Shown here: positions 19,255 through 27,582 of the stretch, in pieces
Numbering within the stretch: the first letter of the stretch is position 1
Layout: every line of letters starts with the position of its first letter
Assembly (NCBI RefSeq): GCF_012985465.1
Contig: NZ_JAAQWN010000002.1
Span: forward strand, 806,001 to 870,000
DNA length: 64,000 bases
Direction of reading: 5' to 3'
From: Pseudomonas sp. WS 5079
Lineage (GTDB): Bacteria; Pseudomonadota; Gammaproteobacteria; Pseudomonadales; Pseudomonadaceae
Notes under the pieces: model-generated
The model's input: only the letters and a program-made list of their open reading frames with translations
What the model was told of the DNA's origin: nothing
The model's database searches: none
Made by a program: the position numbers and the translations under genes

Positions 19255-19911
19255 ATGGATTTCAACCCGCTCGACCTTATCCTGCATCTCGACGTTTACC
19301 TCGACTTGCTGGTAACCAATTACGGTCCGTGGATCTACGCCATTCTGTTCCTGGTGATTTTTTGCGAAACCGGCCTGGTGGTCATGCCATTTTTGCCCGG
19401 CGATTCCCTGCTGTTTATTGCCGGCGCGGTAGCTGCGGGTGGCGGCATGGACCCGGTCCTGCTGGGCGGCCTGCTGATGCTCGCGGCGATCCTTGGTGAC
19501 AGCACCAACTACGTGATCGGCCGCACCGCTGGGGAACGCTTGTTCAGCAACCCCAACTCGAAAATCTTCCGCCGCGACTACCTGCAAAAAACCCACGACT
19601 TCTACGACAAGCACGGCGGCAAGACCGTGACCCTGGCGCGCTTCCTGCCGATCCTGCGCACCTTCGCGCCATTCGTCGCCGGTGTCGCCAAAATGCCGTA
19701 TCCGCGCTTCTTCGGCTTCAGCGTGCTGGGCACCATCCTGTGGGTCGGTGGCCTGGTCACCCTCGGTTACTTCTTCGGTAACGTACCGTTCATCAAGAAA
19801 AACCTGTCGCTGCTGGTGGTGTTCATCATCCTGCTGTCGCTGGTGCCGATGATCATTGGCGTGGTCCGTAGCCGTTTTGGCCGCACCTCCTCCGAAGCCA
19901 AGCCGCACTGA
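19255..19911 (+). CDS. dedA: DedA family membrane protein
   Basis: A 218-residue integral membrane protein of the DedA/VTT family: CETGLVVMPFLPGDSLLFIAGAVAAGG (~40-66), LGDSTNYVIGRTAGE and the conserved GGKTVTLARFLPILRTFAPFVAGVAKMPY with the functionally important arginines. DedA proteins act in membrane homeostasis and lipid flipping (undecaprenyl phosphate or phosphatidylethanolamine) and need the proton motive force. The ATG at 19255 fits family N-termini; a GTG three codons earlier is possible. It is followed 6 bp later by mtfA. Confidence 0.92.
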   Translation: MDFNPLDLILHLDVYLDLLVTNYGPWIYAILFLVIFCETGLVVMPFLPGDSLLFIAGAVAAGGGMDPVLLGGLLMLAAILGDSTNYVIGRTAGERLFSNPNSKIFRRDYLQKTHDFYDKHGGKTVTLARFLPILRTFAPFVAGVAKMPYPRFFGFSVLGTILWVGGLVTLGYFFGNVPFIKKNLSLLVVFIILLSLVPMIIGVVRSRFGRTSSEAKPH

Positions 19912-19917
19912 TCGGCC

Positions 19918-20730
19918 ATGTGGTCCCTCAGCGCCTGGCGTCGCCGGCGCGTCCTGGCCAAGCACCCGGTTGCCGATGAAACCTGGCAACGGGTGCGCCA
20001 TCACCTGACCTTCCTCGACGGCATCAGCGCCGAACAGGACCAATGGTTACGTGAGGCCAGCGTGCTGTTCCTCGCCGAAAAACACCTGACTGCCCTGCCC
20101 GGGGTCGAACTGCACCAGGAACAACGCCTGCTGCTCGCCGCCCAGGCGCAACTGCCGCTGATGAACCTGGGCGACCTGGAGTGGTACCAGGGCTTCCATG
20201 AAATCATTCTTTACCCCGATGACTTTCGCAGCCCCCAGCGCCATCGCGACGCCAGCGGCGTGGAACATGAATGGGATGGTGAACACAGCGGCGAAGCCTG
20301 GCAGCAAGGCCCGGTGATCCTCGCCTGGCCGGGCGTACTGGCCAGCGGCAATTGGGAAGGCTACAACCTGGTGATCCACGAGTTGGCGCACAAGCTCGAC
20401 ATGCTCAATGGCGACGCCAACGGCCTACCGCCGCTGCACCACGACATGCGTGTACAAGAGTGGGCCAGCGTGATGCAGAGCGCGTTTGATGACCTCAACC
20501 GCCAGCTCGACCACAACCCCGACGCCGAAACCGCCATCGATCCGTATGCTGCGGAAAACCCCGCGGAATTTTTTGCGGTCACCAGCGAATATTTTTTCAG
20601 TGCTCCGGATTTGCTCGCCGACAGTTATCCACAGGTCTACGAGCAACTGAGCCACTTTTACCGCCAGGATCCACTGGCCCGCCTCAAACATCTGCAAGCC
20701 AGCGACCCGCGCTATCAGACTGAAGGCTAA
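19918..20730 (+). CDS. mtfA: zinc peptidase MtfA (M90 family)
   Basis: A 270-residue cytosolic metallopeptidase. The zinc motif is VIHELAHKLDMLNG with His154, Glu155 and His158, and the third ligand region is ENPAEFFAVTSEYFF. In E. coli MtfA binds the repressor Mlc and so affects the glucose PTS; pseudomonads have the enzyme without the same PTS circuit, so the partner here is unknown. It lies 6 bp after dedA and is probably co-transcribed with it. Confidence 0.92.
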   Translation: MWSLSAWRRRRVLAKHPVADETWQRVRHHLTFLDGISAEQDQWLREASVLFLAEKHLTALPGVELHQEQRLLLAAQAQLPLMNLGDLEWYQGFHEIILYPDDFRSPQRHRDASGVEHEWDGEHSGEAWQQGPVILAWPGVLASGNWEGYNLVIHELAHKLDMLNGDANGLPPLHHDMRVQEWASVMQSAFDDLNRQLDHNPDAETAIDPYAAENPAEFFAVTSEYFFSAPDLLADSYPQVYEQLSHFYRQDPLARLKHLQASDPRYQTEG

Positions 20731-20775
20731 GTACCGTACGACGTCTGGCGCGTGGCATCGGCGCAGGAATATGCC

Positions 20776-20781
20776 TATAAT
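20776..20781 (+). promoter_or_regulatory. -10 box of ppa
   Basis: A perfect TATAAT lies 60 bases before the ppa start. The -35 position reads TGGCAT, a poor match, so the strength of the promoter is uncertain. Confidence 0.5.
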
Positions 20782-20841
20782 CGCCGCCACTTTTAGGCCA
20801 ATCCGGCCAATTTACTTGGCCAACTACGGGGGCAACGCCCA

Positions 20842-21369
20842 ATGAGCTACAGCAAGATTCCGGCTGGCAAAGACCTGCCGAACGACATCTACGTCGCCAT
20901 CGAGATTCCGGCCAACCACGCGCCGATCAAATACGAAATCGACAAAGACAGCGACTGCCTGTTCGTTGACCGTTTCATGGCCACCCCGATGTTCTACCCG
21001 GCCAACTACGGTTTTATCCCCAACACCCTGGCTGACGACGGCGACCCCCTCGACGTGCTGGTCGTGACCCCTTACCCGGTCACCCCAGGCTCGGTCATCC
21101 GCGCCCGCCCGGTTGGTATCCTGAACATGACCGACGACGGCGGCGGCGATGCCAAAGTTATCGCAGTGCCACACGACAAGCTGTCCCAGCTGTATGTCGA
21201 CGTGAAGGAATACACCGACCTGCCGCCACTGCTGCTGGAACAGATCAAGCACTTCTTCGAGAACTACAAAGACCTCGAAAAAGGCAAATGGGTGAAGATC
21301 GACGGTTGGGGCAACGCAGACGCCGCCCGTGCCGAGATCATGAAGTCGGTAGCGGCCTACAAAGGCTGA
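20842..21369 (+). CDS. ppa: inorganic pyrophosphatase
   Basis: A 175-residue type I soluble pyrophosphatase that hydrolyses PPi to two phosphates and so drives biosynthetic reactions in the cytoplasm. The active-site motif [10 protein letters not shown] (Asp-x-Asp-Pro-x-Asp, near residues 66-75) and [16 protein letters not shown] are intact, as is [12 protein letters not shown] near the end. Length is that of the bacterial hexameric enzyme. It is monocistronic, with its own -10 box and a strong terminator, and marks the end of the first core segment before the accessory block. Confidence 0.97.
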   Translation: MSYSKIPAGKDLPNDIYVAIEIPANHAPIKYEIDKDSDCLFVDRFMATPMFYPANYGFIPNTLADDGDPLDVLVVTPYPVTPGSVIRARPVGILNMTDDGGGDAKVIAVPHDKLSQLYVDVKEYTDLPPLLLEQIKHFFENYKDLEKGKWVKIDGWGNADAARAEIMKSVAAYKG

Positions 21370-21400
21370 TACCACGACTCATTGCCTAGGCAGTCAAAAA

Positions 21401-21426
21401 AGCCCCGATCATTCGGGGCTTTTTTT
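21401..21426 (+). terminator. rho-independent terminator of ppa
   Basis: A perfect 8-base stem AGCCCCGA / TCGGGGCT with a TCAT loop (21401-21420) is followed by a run of T, about 30 bases after the ppa stop. Confidence 0.9.
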
Positions 21427-21482
21427 GTGGGAAAATTTAAACGACAAGTTCAATTAGATAAACAAAAACACAACTACCGTTT

Positions 21483-21496
21483 AACTTGATCAAGTT
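21483..21496. promoter_or_regulatory. 14-base palindrome, possible operator
   Basis: AACTTGATCAAGTT is a perfect dyad in the AT-rich region about 100 bases before the S24 repressor start. It is a plausible operator for that regulator, but this is inferred from position alone. Confidence 0.35.
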
Positions 21497-21593
21497 GGAG
21501 TGCGACTTTACTTCCAATAAGGAAATACCTACATACACCAACTCAACACATAGTTTATTTGATCTTATTTTCCGGCCAGTAAACTCTGCGTTT

Positions 21594-22367
21594 ATGAATA
21601 CATCAGGTGATCGCTTAAGAACGTTACTTCGGGAAGTTCATCTTTCCGCATCCGACTTCGCCAAGAATCGCGACGTCACGCCCCAGCACGTGAACAACTG
21701 GTTCAAGCGCGGCGTGCCCATGGCCCGGCTCGACGAAATAGCAGAACTGCTGTCTGTCACCAGCCGCTGGCTGCGCACCGGCGAAGGCCCTAAATACCCG
21801 CCGACCAACCTCCAGCTGGAAGGCCCCAATCACGCAAACAGCGCTACCGCCCGCGAAGACTGCGGCCACTACCGCTGCGGCCCCAGCAGCGGCCCGGAAA
21901 AAATCGACGTGGAAATCCCCCTCCACGCCTCCTTCAACCCCCAGGAAAGCCTACGCCTCTCCCTGCGCACCCTGGAACAACTCAACGTCACCGCCGACCG
22001 CGCCTTGGGGGCCTACATGGTCGGCAACAGCATGATCGACATCATCCAGGACGGCGCCACCCTGGCCATTGACCGCGGCCGCACCCAAATCATCGACGGC
22101 GAAATCTACGCCCTCGAACACGACGGCATGCTCCGTATCAAATACCTCTACAACCGCCCCGGCGGCGGCCTGCGCATGCGCAGCCACAACAGCAACGAAC
22201 ACCCCGACGAACTCCTGACCTACGACCAACGCTTCGAGCAAAACCTACAGATCCTGGGCTGGGTCTTCTGGTGGTCCACCCTCAACAACCGCCGCCCACC
22301 GGTCCCGCTGGACGAGCACTTGATCGGCCACGACAGCTCTAAATCAGACCAGACGCTGGAAAACTGA
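21594..22367 (+). CDS. XRE/S24 phage-type repressor
   Basis: Encodes 257 residues. The N-terminal helix-turn-helix spans ~5-62 (LREVHLSASDFAKNRDVTPQHVNNWFKRGVP). The C-terminal S24 domain has Ser146 (YMVGNSMID) and Lys183 (LRIKYLY), 37 residues apart as in LexA. No Ala-Gly cleavage site stands at the expected distance; Cys-Gly pairs at 90-91 and 95-96 are rather far from Ser146, so RecA-stimulated self-cleavage is uncertain. The ATG at 21594 lacks a ribosome site and lies 9 bases after a possible -10 (TAAACT at 21580), as in leaderless cI-type messages. No prophage genes are adjacent. Its target is unknown. Confidence 0.8.
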   Translation: MNTSGDRLRTLLREVHLSASDFAKNRDVTPQHVNNWFKRGVPMARLDEIAELLSVTSRWLRTGEGPKYPPTNLQLEGPNHANSATAREDCGHYRCGPSSGPEKIDVEIPLHASFNPQESLRLSLRTLEQLNVTADRALGAYMVGNSMIDIIQDGATLAIDRGRTQIIDGEIYALEHDGMLRIKYLYNRPGGGLRMRSHNSNEHPDELLTYDQRFEQNLQILGWVFWWSTLNNRRPPVPLDEHLIGHDSSKSDQTLEN

Positions 22368-22697
22368 GAGGAGTGTCAGTATCATGCGCGGCACATTTGG
22401 CAGGGGTTGGCGTAGCGTCGACACACCCTGCCCGGCGATGCGGAGGAGTTCCCGCTGATGCCCCTTTTATCACTTGGGCGAGCGCTTGAGTGAACGATTG
22501 AAGGCTGGTGAGGTTTACCAAAAATAGACTTAACCAGTCCCCGAGAAGCCGGCCACAAGCCGGCTTTTTAATTACCCCAAACAATCTAATCCCATCTAAA
22601 AGCCCCCCATCAGCCCAACTACTCACGCAAGGCTTGCGACCAAAAGCCAAGAGCCGCACCCTAACGTGCAGCTCTCGCTAACTAAGCAGCAACAGCC
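22368..22697. other. intergenic region with a terminator
   Basis: 330 bases between the S24 repressor and the DUF1329 gene, which converge. It holds the hairpin at 22546-22569. No complete gene was seen; a short open stretch ending HLGERLSERLKAGEVYQK near 22525 looks like the tail of a protein but has no start. Confidence 0.5.
22546..22569 (+). terminator. rho-independent terminator
   Basis: An 8-base perfect stem AAGCCGGC / GCCGGCTT with a CACAA loop, followed by T residues. It follows the S24 repressor gene on the plus strand and could end its transcript before the converging DUF1329 gene. Confidence 0.7.
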
Positions 22698-24071
22698 CTA
22701 CCGAGTACCCCGCAACCGCAACGCCGACGGCATAAAGTACGAATCCTCAGGAATCGCCTGGCCAAAATCCACCGTCTGCGGTTCTTCGTTATCCAGGTTC
22801 TGCACGTAGTACCGCCGCGCCTGCAGGTCATGGAATACATCCAATGCGCTCCAGGTCGTGGGCAGGTCGTAGAAGTTCTTCAGGTAGGCCATCGACACCC
22901 GCCACAGTTCGCCACGGCCGTCGTACTGATCAACCACTGCTGCGCCCCAGCTGTCTTCGTCGAGGTACAGCACGCGTTTGGAGTACAGGTGACGCGCCGT
23001 CGGTTTCAGGGTGCCTTCGACGACCCACACGCGGTGCAGTTCGTAGCGGGTGTATTGCGGGTTGAGGTGGCCGACCTTGAGCAGGTCGGCGTATTTCACG
23101 TCGGCGCTGGCGACTTTGTAGTTGTTGTAGGGGATGTAGATTTCCTTCTTGCCCAGCAGTTTCCAGTCGTAGCGATCCGGCGAGCCGTTGAACATGTCAG
23201 TGTCGTCCGCCGTGCGCAGGCCATCGGAGGATGAGATCGGTGTGTCGTAGGCCAGGTTCGGCGCGCGGCGTACGCGGCGTTGGCCGGCGTCGTAGATCCA
23301 GGCTTGGCGCGCGTCTTTGATCTGGTCGAGGGTCTCGTGTACCAGGGTCGCACCACCGGCCAGGCGGGCCGGGCTTTTTACGAAGGTCAGGTAGTAGAAC
23401 AGGATGTTCTTCAGGTCGGCGTACTGCCCGCCCTGGCGGTAGTAGTTGAACAGCCCTTCCTGCTGCGCCGTCACCAGGGCAAAGCTGCCATTGCGTTGCA
23501 CGGGCGCTTCCGAGGCGCGGCGGACCACGTAGGTGCCACGGTAGCGGGTGATGTGGTTCCACAATGCCTCGACACCGCTTTGTGGAATGGGGAACGGCAC
23601 GCCGCCAAAGGCGTCGGCGAAGCCGGTGCCACCGTCCAGCAGCTTGGCGCTGGTGGCGTTCTTGAAGGTGTTGTCATACACCCACTGGGGTGCCGAGCCG
23701 GAACGCCGGCTTGGGTAGATGGGCATCTGGAAGGTGTCGGGGTAGCTGTTGAACAAGGCAATTTCGCCCGCCGTCAGGTTGGCCTTGTACTGTTCCAGGT
23801 TGGCCTTGGTGATGGTGAACAGCGGCTTGTCGCCGGCAAAGGGATCGACATGGTGCTTGCCCTTTTCATAGCCCTTGGGTGCCTGGGTGATGCCGCCTTC
23901 CCAGGTCGGGATGGTGCCGGCGGCATTGCCCGCGCGCTCGGCGCCGAACGGGGTGAGCTGGGCCTTGAGCTGTTGTGCGTCTTGAGGCGAGAGCGCAGCA
24001 AGCGCGTTGCCAGCGGCCAGGCCGAGGGCCAGGGCCAGGCTAGCGGTGAGCATTCGAGGTGTGTGGAACAT
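22698..24071 (-). CDS. DUF1329 periplasmic protein
   Basis: A 457-residue exported protein: the signal peptide MFHTPRMLTASLALALGLAAGNALA is followed by the mature sequence ALSPQDAQQLKAQLTPFGAERAGNA..IPTWEGGI typical of DUF1329. The family is thought to have a LolA/LolB-like lipid-binding fold (knowledge, not tested here) and nearly always travels with DUF1302. The start at 24071 has GGAG upstream and gives a proper signal; the extension to 24122 does not. It lies 60 bp downstream of the DUF1302 gene on the same strand and is the last gene of the six-gene array. A role in moving a hydrophobic substrate through the periplasm is inferred. Confidence 0.88.
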   Translation of the reverse strand: MFHTPRMLTASLALALGLAAGNALAALSPQDAQQLKAQLTPFGAERAGNAAGTIPTWEGGITQAPKGYEKGKHHVDPFAGDKPLFTITKANLEQYKANLTAGEIALFNSYPDTFQMPIYPSRRSGSAPQWVYDNTFKNATSAKLLDGGTGFADAFGGVPFPIPQSGVEALWNHITRYRGTYVVRRASEAPVQRNGSFALVTAQQEGLFNYYRQGGQYADLKNILFYYLTFVKSPARLAGGATLVHETLDQIKDARQAWIYDAGQRRVRRAPNLAYDTPISSSDGLRTADDTDMFNGSPDRYDWKLLGKKEIYIPYNNYKVASADVKYADLLKVGHLNPQYTRYELHRVWVVEGTLKPTARHLYSKRVLYLDEDSWGAAVVDQYDGRGELWRVSMAYLKNFYDLPTTWSALDVFHDLQARRYYVQNLDNEEPQTVDFGQAIPEDSYFMPSALRLRGTR

Positions 24072-24131
24072 GGCAAATCTCCAAAAAAACGAGGGCGGGC
24101 AGCCGCCCTCGCGCCGCAGCACGGCAGCGGC

Positions 24132-26117
24132 TTACAGGAAGTACTTGAGGTTGAAACCGATGTTGTCGCGGTCGCGGATCACGTTGTTCTGGCCGCCACC
24201 AAAGAACTCGGTGTATTGCAGCTCGGCTTCCAGCTTGTTCTGGTAGTTGGCCTTGAGCCCCAGGGTGTAGGCCTTGCGTCCCTCGATGTAGTTGCCGGCC
24301 TGATAGGAGTTGCCCTTGAAGTCGTCCTTGTAGACCACGTAGGGCGACAGGTTGACCCCGGCGTACACGTCGTTCCAGGTACCGTTGAACATCACCGTAT
24401 AGCTGTAGGAATCACGGCTGACCTGGTCATCACGCTCACCACCAGACACATAGGAGGTGTTGCCGCTGCCCGCGTAGTAGCGGGTGCTGCCATCGTAGGC
24501 CTGGTACTTCAGGCTGCTGCCACGCAGGTGCTCGGAGGCCAGTTCGAACACGCCAAACAGCGAGTCGAAGCTCAGGCCCGGACCGAAGTTGTAGATGCTG
24601 CCCAAGGAGGTGTTGAAGGCCTCGACGCGCTCGGAGTTGTCGATCTGGCTGTTGAGGTTGACCATCTGCCCGCCGACATTGATGTACTGCCCGCCCGCCG
24701 CCGCGCCGGCACCATTGGCCAGGTCGCCGATCAGGTCGTTGGTAGCGGCGACGCCGATGGGCAGGTTCGGCCGGTAGGCCAGCTCACCAAACACCGAGGC
24801 CTTGCCCAGGGTGGTGTTGAAGCTGAAGCCGTACATGCGGATATCTTCGGCATAGCGTCGGTGCGCCTGGATATTGCCCATCACGTCCACCGTCGCCAGG
24901 CCATTGGCCAAGGCCGCCGCCTGGCTGCCGGCCACCGACGACAGCATGCTGGTCAGCGCTGCCATGTCGATGCCTTTGTAGCCCGCCAGGTCAGCGGCAA
25001 TGGTCGGCTCCTTGGCGTGGTAGTTGACCAGGTACAGCCCGAACTCGGTGCTGTTGAGTTCCTCGGCGATGTAGCGGAAGGCAAAGCCGTACTGGCCATC
25101 GTTGCGCGCGTTGTAGTCCTTGCCGATGGACGCCACCTTGAGGGTGTTGCCGTAGGCCGGGGTCATGCCGTTGGCATACAGCCCGGTACTGCGCAGCATG
25201 CCGCCGAGCATCGGGTTGTTGCCCAGGGCGTCGTATAACCCGATGACGTTGCCGCCGATGGGCGTCGGGGTGTCGAGAGCGCTGCCGGTGAAGTTGTTGT
25301 AGCCCGTGCGGCCGCCATCGGCGAACAGGTCGCTCTGGGAATAGAAGGTGCCGACCGGATCGATGCGGGTCTCCTTCCAGTTCCACTGGTAGAAACTCTC
25401 CATCGACAGGTTGTCGCTCAAGCCGATATTGAAGCTGATGGCTTCCACCGGCATCAGCACTTCCTTGACCTCCGCGCCCGGCAGCCGGTACTTGGCCGCG
25501 TCCACCGGGTTGGTGGTGTTGACCCCGCCGCGATAGAAAATGCCCTCGCCCCAGTTGAACACCTGGCGCCCCAGACGCGCGGTCAGAGGCATCTGGCCCA
25601 CGTCCCAGTTGCCATAGATATAGGAGTCAAGGATCTCCACGCGGCTACCGGCGATGTCGCGGGTCTGGTCGGTGAAGTGGTCATCCTGGGGATGGCTCTG
25701 GCTGGGTTGCGACGGGTTGTTGTTGCGGTAGTAGTCGTTGCGCTTGTCCATGATCTGGGTGTCATAGAACCCCGTGCCACGCACGAACAGCCCGTAGTTC
25801 TGATAGTTGGCCTCCAGCTCCGAAGTGATCTTGTACACCTCGGAAACCAGCCCGGTATCGAAGTTGCGATTGCCGTCGTTGGTGTTGACGTCATCGTTGC
25901 CCTTGTCACGCCCCTGGACCCGCCACAGGCGCCCATACGACAGGGTGCTGTCGAACGAGCCGGTGACCTGGTTGTCCAGCACGCTGAACTCCATGGCCTG
26001 CACGTCCCCGCCGCTGCACAGTTGCAGCAGGCCCACCAGGCCGACGCCGGCCCCCGTGGATTTAATGGACCATTTACCCTCGGATCCCGAGCCTTGCGCG
26101 CGCACTGTGGTGCTCAT
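24132..26117 (-). CDS. DUF1302 outer-membrane barrel
   Basis: A 661-residue exported protein with alternating hydrophobic strands and a C-terminal aromatic residue (NIGFNLKYFL), as in outer-membrane barrels. DUF1302 features are clear (FDSTLSYGRLWRVQGRD; DSYIYGNWDVGQMPLTARLGRQVFNWGEGIFYRGGVNTTNPVDAAKYRLPGAEVKEVLMP; YRPNLPIGVAATNDLIGDLA). The N-terminus is unusual, with ~20 polar residues before the hydrophobic segment, ending near LCSGGDVQA. Paired with DUF1329 it probably forms an uptake route for hydrophobic molecules; this is inferred. It lies 53 bp downstream of the phospholipase-like gene. Confidence 0.85.
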   Translation of the reverse strand: MSTTVRAQGSGSEGKWSIKSTGAGVGLVGLLQLCSGGDVQAMEFSVLDNQVTGSFDSTLSYGRLWRVQGRDKGNDDVNTNDGNRNFDTGLVSEVYKITSELEANYQNYGLFVRGTGFYDTQIMDKRNDYYRNNNPSQPSQSHPQDDHFTDQTRDIAGSRVEILDSYIYGNWDVGQMPLTARLGRQVFNWGEGIFYRGGVNTTNPVDAAKYRLPGAEVKEVLMPVEAISFNIGLSDNLSMESFYQWNWKETRIDPVGTFYSQSDLFADGGRTGYNNFTGSALDTPTPIGGNVIGLYDALGNNPMLGGMLRSTGLYANGMTPAYGNTLKVASIGKDYNARNDGQYGFAFRYIAEELNSTEFGLYLVNYHAKEPTIAADLAGYKGIDMAALTSMLSSVAGSQAAALANGLATVDVMGNIQAHRRYAEDIRMYGFSFNTTLGKASVFGELAYRPNLPIGVAATNDLIGDLANGAGAAAGGQYINVGGQMVNLNSQIDNSERVEAFNTSLGSIYNFGPGLSFDSLFGVFELASEHLRGSSLKYQAYDGSTRYYAGSGNTSYVSGGERDDQVSRDSYSYTVMFNGTWNDVYAGVNLSPYVVYKDDFKGNSYQAGNYIEGRKAYTLGLKANYQNKLEAELQYTEFFGGGQNNVIRDRDNIGFNLKYFL

Positions 26118-26170
26118 TGCCGTCTCTCCCCTGCAACTTTTTTGTTGTTATTGCACTGCGATGTCTGTTG

Positions 26171-27475
26171 TCACGGCGCCGGGCGGTCGAGGCCGGCCCT
26201 GACGTAGTTGCGACTGTGGGCGCCAAAGTGGCGCAGCAACTGCACCAACTGTTCGTTGAGCTGGGCATGGTCGTAGCGTTCGGCGGGCAATTGGTTGCCC
26301 GCACTGAAGCTCTGGGTCGCCCCGGGCGTCGCCAGCCACTGGCCGATGGCCTCGTCGAACGCCACCGCCTGGGCATCCGCCTCGGCGCTGACTACCTGGC
26401 GCAGGTAGTCGGTCGAATAAGCCGGGTAATCGGCGTCCCGGGAGGCGTCGGCATAGGCCGTCAGCATCGGGTTGCTCGCCCCCGTCAGCAGCAGGTGGCG
26501 CAGCCAGGCGAACTGGTAGCGCTCCACCTCGTTGTGGCGCGTGGCGACACGTTCGATCGCCGCCCGCTTGTCACTGTCATAGCCAGCCAGGGCCTTGCCC
26601 TCCATCAGCAGCATGCTGGTCAGGTCATCGCCCGGCAGGGTCGTGGCGTGATACGGCTGGGTCAGGTCCTGCAGGTAATGCATGCCCCAGCCCAGGAAGC
26701 GATAGCCCCAGTAGGGATGGCCATTGGCGAAGGCAAAACGCGCCAGGCCGAAGTACTGGTAGGCCCGCCAGTCCGGCCAGTTGCGCAGCAGGAAGGGCGC
26801 CGCGACGTAGACCACCGCGCTCTCGTGGAAGAAGCCCATATGGAACGGCGCCTGGGAGCTGTACTGGAAACGCGCGTCGCCAAACGACTGCACGCCGAAG
26901 CCATACAACGCGCCGACGGCCCCCGGGTTATCGCTGAACAGATTGATATCGTGACCGTAGTCCGGCTCGTCCGCAGCGGTCGCCAGCACGGCCAGTGGCG
27001 CGACCTGCTGCCCCGGCTGCAGCTGAATGAAGCGCTGGCGATTCCACGGCGAAAGCGTCTGCTCGACCATCACCTCGGCGGCCTTGAGCTGCGGGCGCCC
27101 CGCCAGGTCCTCGCCGGGCATGGGCTGGATCACCTGAGCCAGGTGGATCTGCGGGTTGACCCGCAGGGCCATGAGCAAGTCCCGGTGCAGATCGGCCCCA
27201 GGTTGCGGCGCCAGGCGCAGGTTGTCGGGGCGCGGCGGATAGTCGGGGAAGTGGCTGCGGGCGAAGTTCTCCTGCTCGTCCAGCAAGGCCACCAGGCCTG
27301 GATACTGCTTGGACACAAACTGCTCGAGGGACTCGACCGCCACCTCGGGCGCCTCGCGCAAGGCGGGCAAATCCCGCAAGGCCAGGTAGCTACCTACGCT
27401 GTGATTGGACCATGCACCGGCCAAGGGCGACAGACTGCACAGCCCCAGGCACAGCAGCAACGACGGCAACTTCAT
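26171..27475 (-). CDS. secreted zinc phospholipase C / S1-P1-like hydrolase
   Basis: A 434-residue exported protein. The signal peptide MKLPSLLLCLGLCSLSPLAGA should be cut before Trp22, giving a mature N-terminal WSNHSVGSYLAL. In zinc-dependent phospholipase C and S1/P1 nucleases the mature protein begins with Trp, whose backbone binds zinc. Further ligand-like elements are DEPDYGHDINLF, WGMHYLQDLTQPYHATTLPG (the H-x-x-x-D...H pattern) and TRHNEVERYQFAW. It probably hydrolyses phospholipid head groups outside the inner membrane, releasing diacyl- or alkyl-acylglycerol. It belongs to the six-gene array, 107 bp after the kinase. Confidence 0.78.
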   Translation of the reverse strand: MKLPSLLLCLGLCSLSPLAGAWSNHSVGSYLALRDLPALREAPEVAVESLEQFVSKQYPGLVALLDEQENFARSHFPDYPPRPDNLRLAPQPGADLHRDLLMALRVNPQIHLAQVIQPMPGEDLAGRPQLKAAEVMVEQTLSPWNRQRFIQLQPGQQVAPLAVLATAADEPDYGHDINLFSDNPGAVGALYGFGVQSFGDARFQYSSQAPFHMGFFHESAVVYVAAPFLLRNWPDWRAYQYFGLARFAFANGHPYWGYRFLGWGMHYLQDLTQPYHATTLPGDDLTSMLLMEGKALAGYDSDKRAAIERVATRHNEVERYQFAWLRHLLLTGASNPMLTAYADASRDADYPAYSTDYLRQVVSAEADAQAVAFDEAIGQWLATPGATQSFSAGNQLPAERYDHAQLNEQLVQLLRHFGAHSRNYVRAGLDRPAP

Positions 27476-27582
27476 GGCTTTACGCTCTTGTTGTAGATGC
27501 GTTCAGCCTAACAATCCGGGTACCCCCCGACACTGTCCGATCTTGCCAAAAAGACTCTCCAATAGCGCCATACAGCCTGGGT

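Noticed and set aside
22457..22530. short tail-like reading frame ending GERLSERLKAGEVYQK
   Set aside because: It looks like the end of a protein but has no start and a stop just upstream; too short to call a pseudogene.
22339..22659. 106-codon minus-strand frame between the S24 repressor and DUF1329 genes
   Set aside because: It overlaps the repressor 3' end and the terminator hairpin; no family or ribosome site.
23280..25238. 652-codon plus-strand frame opposite the DUF1329 and DUF1302 genes
   Set aside because: Antisense shadow of two conserved exported proteins.
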